Source: Promethearchaeota archaeon (GTDB taxonomy: Archaea; Asgardarchaeota; Lokiarchaeia; Sigyniarchaeales; SOKP01). Taken from it: 64,000 bases of DNA. Shown piece by piece: positions 58,981 through 64,000 of this stretch (position 1 is its first letter; each line of letters opens with the position of its first letter). The notes under the pieces are model-generated. The model was not told the origin of the DNA and made no database searches. It saw only the letters and a list, made by a program, of their open reading frames with translations. A program made the position numbers and the translations under genes. Location of the stretch: assembly GCA_016840165.1 (NCBI GenBank), contig JAEOSU010000050.1:1-64000 (forward strand). Reading direction: 5' to 3'.

Positions 58981-59658
58981 TCAAAAACTCCCAAAAAAGT
59001 ATTCCATGGCAGTATTTCGAGCCTTCTTAAGATGATTATTTACTGCGGTCTCCGAAATGTTAAAATGGTCAGCAATTCGTTTCGCACTTATTTTCTTGGG
59101 AGTTCTAAAATATCCATTTCTTGCGGCATAGGTGGCAATATCTATCTGTCTGTTAGTGAATTTAGGGTATGGAATTGCTGATTTCCAAATGCTATCATCG
59201 TATTGGTCAATCTTATCCAGATCAACCATACTTATTATTTTGTAGTTTTGAGTAAAAGAGTCTAAAATTTTATAGAGTTGAGTTAGATATTCCTCTTGAG
59301 ATATTATATTTATTAATAACAATTCTTGAGAAATATGTATAGGAAATAAGAATGCCCAAGGACCAGAATCTACAATCGGGAAGAATCCAGAAGTTTTATT
59401 TTGATTCATGATACAAATAATTTCATTTTCAAATTTGCTTAATAGTTGGAAAGACTGGGGTTTGAAATGAAGATCGATAAAATCATTCAAATTTATCTTT
59501 ATATCCGCTTTAAACCTGATTTTTTGTAGTGCAAAAAAATGGGTTTGATCATATTGAAACGCATTAAGAATTTCAACAAATTCTAGTTCTTGAAAGAGCT
59601 CAGCGAATCCTACATATTCTAAAAAGTTGCCAGGAATTTGTAAGCGTATAATTTTCAT
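58981..59658 (-). CDS. HTH_10 (bacterio-opsin activator type) regulator
   Basis: A regulator of about 225 residues from the ATG of MKIIRLQIP; 17 residues upstream to the first ATG have no visible homology and include a hydrophobic run. The last 60 residues hold FTNRQIDIATYAARNGYF, then TPKKISAKRIADHFNISE and VNNHLKKARNTAMEYFF, a complete HTH_10 domain. The N-terminal part is an unassigned sensor region. Such archaeal regulators control local genes; the divergent neighbour is an SDR epimerase. Confidence 0.85.
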   Translation of the reverse strand: MKIIRLQIPGNFLEYVGFAELFQELEFVEILNAFQYDQTHFFALQKIRFKADIKINLNDFIDLHFKPQSFQLLSKFENEIICIMNQNKTSGFFPIVDSGPWAFLFPIHISQELLLINIISQEEYLTQLYKILDSFTQNYKIISMVDLDKIDQYDDSIWKSAIPYPKFTNRQIDIATYAARNGYFRTPKKISAKRIADHFNISETAVNNHLKKARNTAMEYFFGSF

Positions 59659-59784
59659 AATATATATTAATGACAAAGAAATCTGACTAAAAAAATGTTG
59701 TGATCGCAACCTCAGAACTCATTAGACCCCATTAATTTATTAATAATATAGAATATCGGAATCAATAGTTAGAATTAAAACATT

Positions 59785-60930
59785 ATGTATGAAAAGGAGA
59801 AGAATGAATTGAATATTTTAATAACTGGAGCTTTTGGAAATGTTGGGTTAAGTACTTTAAAGGAATTAATTAATCGTAATTATAATATTAGAATCTTTGA
59901 GGTTCCCAATAAAAAAAATAAGAAAATTTCACGAAAATATAGAAACAAAGTTGAGATATTTTGGGGAGATATTCGAAGAAGGGATGATGTTGCTCATGCA
60001 ATCAAAGATCAAGATATAATTATTCACTTAGCTGCCATTATTCCTCCCTTAGCAGATGAAAATCCCGAATTAGCCAATGAAGTCAATGTGGATGGAACGT
60101 TTAACTTAGTAAAAGAAATGAAATCTCAAAACTATACACCAAAATTGATATTTACCTCTTCGATTGCGGTATATGGAGATAGACGAGAAAACCCAATGAT
60201 TAGAGTGGATGATCCCTTGCTTCCTAGTGAAGGAGATACTTATGCCCGAAGTAAAATTAAAGCAGAAACTTTAATTAGAAAATCTGGTCTGTCTTATTCA
60301 ATATTTCGTTTAACTTATATAACTTCGGTGAATAAATTGGATATGGACCCTCTCATGTTTCATATGCCTTTAGATACTCCAATTGAGATTTGTGATACCA
60401 AGGATGTTGGCTTAGCTTTAGTGAATGCTATACATTGTCCCGATATATGGGGAAAGACCTTGAACATTGCAGGAGGTAAGAATTGCAGAACCTACTATAA
60501 TAATTATATAGATAAAATGATGGAATTATTTGGCTTAGGGAATAATTTCTTACCGGATACTGCATACGCTAAATCTGATTTCCATTGTGGCTATATGGAT
60601 ACTAAACAATCTCAAAATTTATTAAAGTATCAAAGACATAGTTTAGAGGATTATTATAATGAAGTCAAAAAGAAGATTGGCTTAAAAAGATATTTTACGC
60701 CTATAATTAGATGGATGATAAGATTACATCTACTAAGAAAGTCCTATTATTATCAAAGATTTAAATTTTTTAAAAAGAAAACTGGAGCATTTTCTATATT
60801 AGAAAATAAGTTAATTAGAAAATTGTTAGCCAATAACTATAATAAGATAACTTCTCTTGAACAAAAAGTAAAAGAATTAGAAAATATCATTCAAAATTTA
60901 AATAAGATGAAGGTTAGTATAAACGAATAA
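59785..60930 (+). CDS. NAD-dependent epimerase/dehydratase (extended SDR)
   Basis: A 381-residue extended SDR. The Rossmann motif ITGAFGNVGLSTLKEL, the active-site YARSKIKAE (YxxxK) and the Ser of FTSSIAVYGDR are present. The last 90 residues (from about 295) are basic and end in a coiled coil, which is beyond the usual SDR length and might attach it to a partner or membrane. It probably modifies a nucleotide sugar or a terpenoid/lipid. No cluster of glycan genes surrounds it. Confidence 0.9.
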   Translation: MYEKEKNELNILITGAFGNVGLSTLKELINRNYNIRIFEVPNKKNKKISRKYRNKVEIFWGDIRRRDDVAHAIKDQDIIIHLAAIIPPLADENPELANEVNVDGTFNLVKEMKSQNYTPKLIFTSSIAVYGDRRENPMIRVDDPLLPSEGDTYARSKIKAETLIRKSGLSYSIFRLTYITSVNKLDMDPLMFHMPLDTPIEICDTKDVGLALVNAIHCPDIWGKTLNIAGGKNCRTYYNNYIDKMMELFGLGNNFLPDTAYAKSDFHCGYMDTKQSQNLLKYQRHSLEDYYNEVKKKIGLKRYFTPIIRWMIRLHLLRKSYYYQRFKFFKKKTGAFSILENKLIRKLLANNYNKITSLEQKVKELENIIQNLNKMKVSINE

Positions 60931-61300
60931 TTATTTGACAATTTTAAACCTTCATTGATATAATTTATAGGATTTCAAGTTTTAAGCCAAAATTCTTAAT
61001 AATTAAAAGGAAAGTTTTTTTTGATCAATAGCTCGTTTAAGTCGAAGTTTTGTTAGACTCTGGGAAATAATCCTAATAGGTTATATCGCATTTGTAAAAA
61101 TGACGAGTAACCTATGGTATATAAATTAATAAATATAAATATCTTTAAACTTAAAATAATTAATATAGAAATAATATAGAACTAATATTTTCGAGCTAAG
61201 AAAATAAAAATATTTAAGAATTCTAATAAAATTAGTGTAACTTTCATGAATTCGAATATTTAGACAGTAATGTATAAGAAGAGGTGTAAAAACTCAAGAA
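60931..61300. other. Intergenic region before the hdrA operon
   Basis: About 370 bases. They hold a strong hairpin (separate entry) and, just after it, a TATA-like GTATATAAAT at 61117-61126, which would give an mRNA leader of about 150 bases for hdrA. No coding frame longer than a few codons. A weak AGAGGTG lies about 15 bases before the hdrA ATG. Confidence 0.4.
61076..61115. ncRNA. Strong unexplained hairpin, GNRA-type loop
   Basis: The arms ATAGGTTA and TAACCTAT pair over 8 bases, then TCG with CGA, then CATTT with AAATG, with a small internal loop and one bulged A. The closing loop is GTAA, a GNRA tetraloop. The element covers 40 bases and lies upstream of the TATA-like box for the hdrA operon and downstream of the SDR gene. 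It could be an RNA element in the SDR 3' end or a protein-binding DNA palindrome. It is unlike canonical archaeal SECIS in my reading. Confidence 0.4.
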
Positions 61301-63253
61301 ATGGAAAATAATACCCAGCATCGGATTGGATACTATGCTTGTCAATGAGGTATAAATATACGGGGAAAAGTAGATTGTAATAAACTAGTTGAGTATGCTA
61401 AAACTTTCGATGACGTCGTGGTTGCAAAAACTAACGCATTTCTCTGTACTGAAAGTGGTCAAAACGAGATCATACAAGATATCCGAGAAAAGAAATTAAC
61501 CCGGATCGTCGCTTCTGCATGAACTCCTCGAACGCATGAACCCATATATCGTGCATCTATATCGGAAACTGATCTAAGTCCCTATTATTTTCAGATGGTC
61601 AATGTGCGAGAGCACTGCAGTTGGTGTACAGCCGACAATGAAGAAGCTACGGAAAAAGCTAAAATCTTAGTAAAAAGTGGAATCGAACGAGCAAAAACCT
61701 TAGAGATCATACCAATCAAAACGGTTCAAGTAGAGAAAGCATGCCTAGTAATTGGTGGAGGTATTGCAGGTATGAATGCTGCCTTGGACTTAGCGAATCA
61801 AGGGATAAAAGTCTACTTAGTAGATAAAAATACAACGATTGGAGGAAGAATGGCCCAACTCGATCGGACATTCCCAACAGACGATTGTAGCATTTGAATT
61901 TGTGGTCCAAAAATGCTTGAAGTCAATCGTCATGAAAATATTGAACTTTTAAGCTATAGTTTAGTTACCAAAGTGGAGGGGCATGTCGGAAATTATCAAA
62001 TTACTGTGGAAAAACAACCAAGATTCATTAACGCTGATTGCAATGGATGTGGTTCCTGCTCAGAAGTTTGTCCAGTATTTACCACTAACTATTTCGATGA
62101 ACATTTAGGACCAAGAAAAGCAATTGACATTGCATTCGGTCAAGCTGTACCATTTTTATATGATGTCGATAGAGAACATTGCGTTGAATGTTTTAGCTGT
62201 GTGGATGCGTGTGAATTAAATGCGATTGATTTTAGTCAATTACCCGAAGAGGTGACTTTCACAGTAGGCTCAATTATTATAGCCACAGGATGGGATATTT
62301 ATGAACCCTTTGGAGAGTACGGATACGGTGAGTACGAAAACGTAATTAACCAAGCGCAGCTTGAAAGAATGCTCGCACCAAACGGCCCTCTAGAAGGACA
62401 TATTGCTCGCCCATCGGATCTAAAAAAACCAAAAGAGATCGTCTTTATTCAGTGTGTTGGTTCTCGCGATACGGAACGAACGTACTGTAGTGGTGTTTGT
62501 TGTATGTTAGCTCTTAAGAATGCTAAATTACTCAAAGAAGAGATACCAGATGCGCGTATAACTATCTGTTATATTGATATCAGAACCAATGAAAAAGGAT
62601 TTGAAGAATACTACCAAAGAGCTAAAGATTCGGATATCAGAATGATCCGTGGTAAAGTAGGGGAGATTTCTGAAAATCCCGAGACCAAAAATGTAGATAT
62701 ACGGGTATATTCTTCTTTAACTGATGAAATTATTAAAATTGATGCCGATTTAGTGGTACTATCCACGGCAGCACTTCCTTCTAGTGGAACGGAACAGATT
62801 GCGAAAGTAATGAATTTGGACGTCGATACAAATGGATTTCTAACTGAATCTCATTTTGGACTGATGCCCCAGGAAACAAAGACAAAAGGAATATTTATAG
62901 CAGGATTTGCTCAAGGCCCAAAAGATATTGCTTATTCAGTCTCTCAAGCCAGAGCTGCTGCTAGTAAAGTGGCTGAACTTACATCTGCAGGTGAGATAGA
63001 TCTTGAATTAGTTATTGCAGAAGTTAGCCCTGAATTATGTATTTCCTGTGGTCGCTGTGAAAAGGAATGTCCGAAAGGTGCCATAACGATTCATGATAAT
63101 AAAGCGATAGTTGATGAAATTAATTGCGATGGATGCGGAATCTGTTGTACTTGCTGTCCGACTCAAGCAATTGATATCAAATATTATCGCGATCAACAAT
63201 TATATGCTGAAATCAAAGCACTTATACAAGGGGAGGTTGAAAATGGAATATAA
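61301..63253 (+). CDS. hdrA: HdrA selenoprotein (three selenocysteine codons)
   Basis: A 650-residue HdrA, the flavin subunit of heterodisulfide reductase that bifurcates electrons. One continuous frame joins three open pieces and crosses three TGA codons, at residues 16, 74 and 199. Each replaces a cysteine known in the family: in YYACQUGIN (CxCG), SAUTPRTHEP (ACTPRTHEP) and TDDCSIUICGPKM (DCxxC). The FAD site is LVIGGGIAGMNAALDLANQG. Cluster ligands are CNGCGSCSEVCPVF, CVECFSCVDACELNA, CISCGRCEKECPKGA and CDGCGICCTCCPTQA. No TGA lies in the last 450 residues. TGA is a stop in other genes here. No frameshift is needed. It overlaps the next gene by 11 bases; HdrB and HdrC are not in the window. 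Confidence 0.95.
61346..61348 (+). other. Selenocysteine (UGA) codon 1 of hdrA
   Basis: In-frame TGA, residue 16, in the CxCG motif of the HdrA N terminus (reads CQUG). The flanking residues match HdrA on both sides, so it is not a stop. Confidence 0.88.
61520..61522 (+). other. Selenocysteine (UGA) codon 2 of hdrA
   Basis: In-frame TGA, residue 74, in place of Cys of the ACTPRTHEP motif (reads SAUTPRTHEP). Confidence 0.92.
61895..61897 (+). other. Selenocysteine (UGA) codon 3 of hdrA
   Basis: In-frame TGA, residue 199, in place of the second Cys of the DCxxC motif (reads DCSIUICGPKM). Position near residue 197-200 is where HdrA of some methanogens has Sec, from memory. Confidence 0.92.
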
Positions 63254-63689
63254 ATATAGAATTATCATGTTTGCGTGCTTGAAATGAGGATATGGAGCTG
63301 CAGATTTAGCGGGTGTTTCTCGATTAAAATATACTCCCTCTGTAAAAATAATTAAAGTCCGCTGTACAGGAAGAGTTGATGTAAAATTAATCTTATTTGC
63401 AATAAAATCAGGAGCGGACGGTGTCATGGTAGTTGGATGAAGACCAGATGAGTGCCAGTTTAAAACGGGAAATTTTACCGCACAGAAACATGTAGACTTT
63501 GCGAATCGAATTCTTCAAAATCGAGGTTTTGGCAATCAACGAGTAAATATGTATTGGTGCAGTAGTGCAGAAGGAGAAAAACTAGTAAAAAGTGTAGAAG
63601 ATGCCTATGAAAAAGTTCAGAGAATTGGCCCCAATCCGATTAATTTGGTTGAAAGTAAAAAAGAATTATTATCAGCTCCAGTTGAATGA
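63243..63689 (+). CDS. vhuD: VhuD/MvhD selenoprotein (two selenocysteine codons)
   Basis: A 148-residue member of the MvhD/VhuD family, the [2Fe-2S] subunit that carries electrons from hydrogenase or formate dehydrogenase to HdrA. A ribosome site, GGGAGGT, lies 6 bases before the ATG, inside hdrA. TGA codons at residues 15 and 66 replace family cysteines: FACLKUGYGAADLAGVSRL (CxxC) and MVVGURPDECQFKTGNF. Other landmarks are IIKVRCTGRVDVKLIL and YWCSSAEG. The next TGA, where I end the gene, fits the usual family length, but two further codons (TTC, TTA) then TAA follow, so read-through is possible. Confidence 0.93.
63285..63287 (+). other. Selenocysteine (UGA) codon 1 of vhuD
   Basis: In-frame TGA, residue 15, second position of a CxxC pair (CLKU) that binds the [2Fe-2S] cluster in MvhD. 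Confidence 0.92.
63438..63440 (+). other. Selenocysteine (UGA) codon 2 of vhuD
   Basis: In-frame TGA, residue 66, in the VVGCHxxDC motif (reads VVGURPDEC). Confidence 0.92.
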
Positions 63690-63708
63690 TTCTTATAAAA
63701 AAATTATG

Positions 63709-63745
63709 GTTATAAGATAACACTCCTGGCTCAGGAGGGAGCTTT
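63709..63745 (+). promoter_or_regulatory. Two adjacent hairpins, second hides the ribosome binding site
   Basis: GTTAT-AAG-ATAAC pairs perfectly over 5 bases, then CTCCTG-GCT-CAGGAG over 6. The 3' arm of the second contains most of the AGGAGGG ribosome site that is 6 bases before the next ATG. It lies just past the vhuD stop, where a SECIS element would be expected, but I cannot match it to the archaeal SECIS pattern. Confidence 0.45.
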
Positions 63746-64000
63746 ATGCAAAAGAAATTAAAAATTAGATTTTTTAAGAAAATTATATGAATTGAAGACT
63801 CAATGGTTCAAACTGCAAATAATAAGTTATTTGAAGGGTTATCTCCAAAAGAAATGATAGAAGCAACTTATGAAGCTTCAAAGAACTTTCAGATACGAGC
63901 CTTTTACGAGGCTAAAGATGAAATTATTGACACGGGAAAGTACACCGAACAAGAATTCTTTGAAATTTTAGATGTCATGATTGATGATGAAACGGAGCGA
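63746..64000 (+). CDS. Third gene of the hdrA operon, early UGA, cut by the window edge
   Basis: A good ribosome site (AGGAGGG) precedes this ATG, giving MQKKLKIRFFKKII, an in-frame TGA at 63788-63790, then IEDSMVQTANNKLFEGLSPKEM and an open helical frame to the right edge. The family is not recognised. The part after the TGA is coding-like and may continue the protein if the TGA encodes selenocysteine. Otherwise the first 14 codons are a leader peptide and the gene starts at the ATG at 63803. A hairpin (ATTGA-AGAC-TCAAT) directly follows the TGA. The family has no visible cysteine to compare. Confidence 0.5.

Noticed and set aside
61716..61910. A reverse-strand reading frame inside hdrA
   Set aside because: It is antisense to the conserved FAD-binding region and has no family resemblance; it is a shadow frame.
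61301..63253. hdrA as a pseudogene or frameshifted gene split by stops
   Set aside because: The three TGA codons fall exactly on conserved cysteine positions, the frame is unchanged across them, and the whole sequence between them matches HdrA. That is not the pattern of decay.
61301..64000. A genetic code in which UGA is always an amino acid
   Set aside because: Many genes in the window use TGA as their true end, for example both BRO1-like genes, with no read-through to a sensible protein. Only the HdrA/VhuD region shows coding use.

Overview
The window reads as a piece of an Asgard (Promethearchaeota) archaeal chromosome, most likely of the Lokiarchaeia group. This is inferred from gene content, not from a tree. 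The DNA is AT-rich and gene-dense. It carries an archaeal/eukaryotic-type ribosomal protein uL16 (L10e) and small GTPases of Rab-like, Rag-like and MglA-like types. Roadblock/longin modules, HEAT and TPR proteins, a BRO1-like (ALIX-type) pair, and an HdrA/VhuD redox operon with selenocysteine codons complete the picture. I see no rRNA, tRNA, CRISPR array, insertion sequence, prophage or origin.

Layout. Bases 1-1366 hold two secreted or membrane-anchored proteins (one cut by the left edge). Bases 1847-6762 hold two tandem paralogues that fuse helix-hairpin-helix modules to a BRO1-like domain, with a small membrane protein between them. Bases 6835-11760 hold a Staygreen-family protein and the DnaJ/DnaK/GrpE chaperone set. 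Bases 11890-16640 hold pirin, small proteins and a methylmalonyl-CoA mutase operon (two mutase subunits and the MeaB chaperone). Bases 16805-23819 hold a transporter, a duplicated GbsR/MarR-like regulator facing an acyltransferase-like gene, a sulfatase, a radical SAM enzyme and a C_GCAxxG redox protein. Bases 23845-31772 hold uL16, an oxidoreductase, an atypical CoA-binding protein, a thioesterase, a gluconolactonase-like protein and a NifU-type scaffold.

Bases 31890-51231 are rich in eukaryote-like signalling parts: an MglA-like GTPase beside a small PCI-like protein, an arrestin-like protein, a roadblock protein, a Rag-like GTPase with its own C-terminal roadblock/longin module, a HEAT protein, a Rab-like GTPase and a TPR-longin protein. 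Among these lie an ADP-forming acyl-CoA synthetase subunit, a KduI/IolB-like isomerase, a UroD-like methyltransferase and an F420-dependent FrhB-family protein. Bases 51401-60930 hold a large LVIVD beta-propeller surface protein, a winged-helix/TPR regulator, a metallo-beta-lactamase-fold enzyme, a DUF998 membrane protein, a HTH_10 regulator and an SDR epimerase.

The right end (61301-64000) is an operon of HdrA and VhuD/MvhD. HdrA is interrupted by three in-frame UGA codons and VhuD by two, every one at a position where the family has a conserved cysteine. UGA is an ordinary stop elsewhere in the window, so these are selenocysteine codons. A third gene in the operon, cut by the right edge, also has an early in-frame UGA. 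HdrA and VhuD are parts of electron-bifurcating heterodisulfide reductase complexes; together with the F420-linked FrhB-like protein and the mutase operon they suggest an anaerobic metabolism built on hydrogen, formate or F420 electron transfer.

The two leads I rate highest are the multi-selenocysteine HdrA-VhuD operon and the tandem HhH-BRO1 fusion genes. A Staygreen (chlorophyll dechelatase family) homologue in a non-photosynthetic archaeon is third. Whether each is already described cannot be checked from here.
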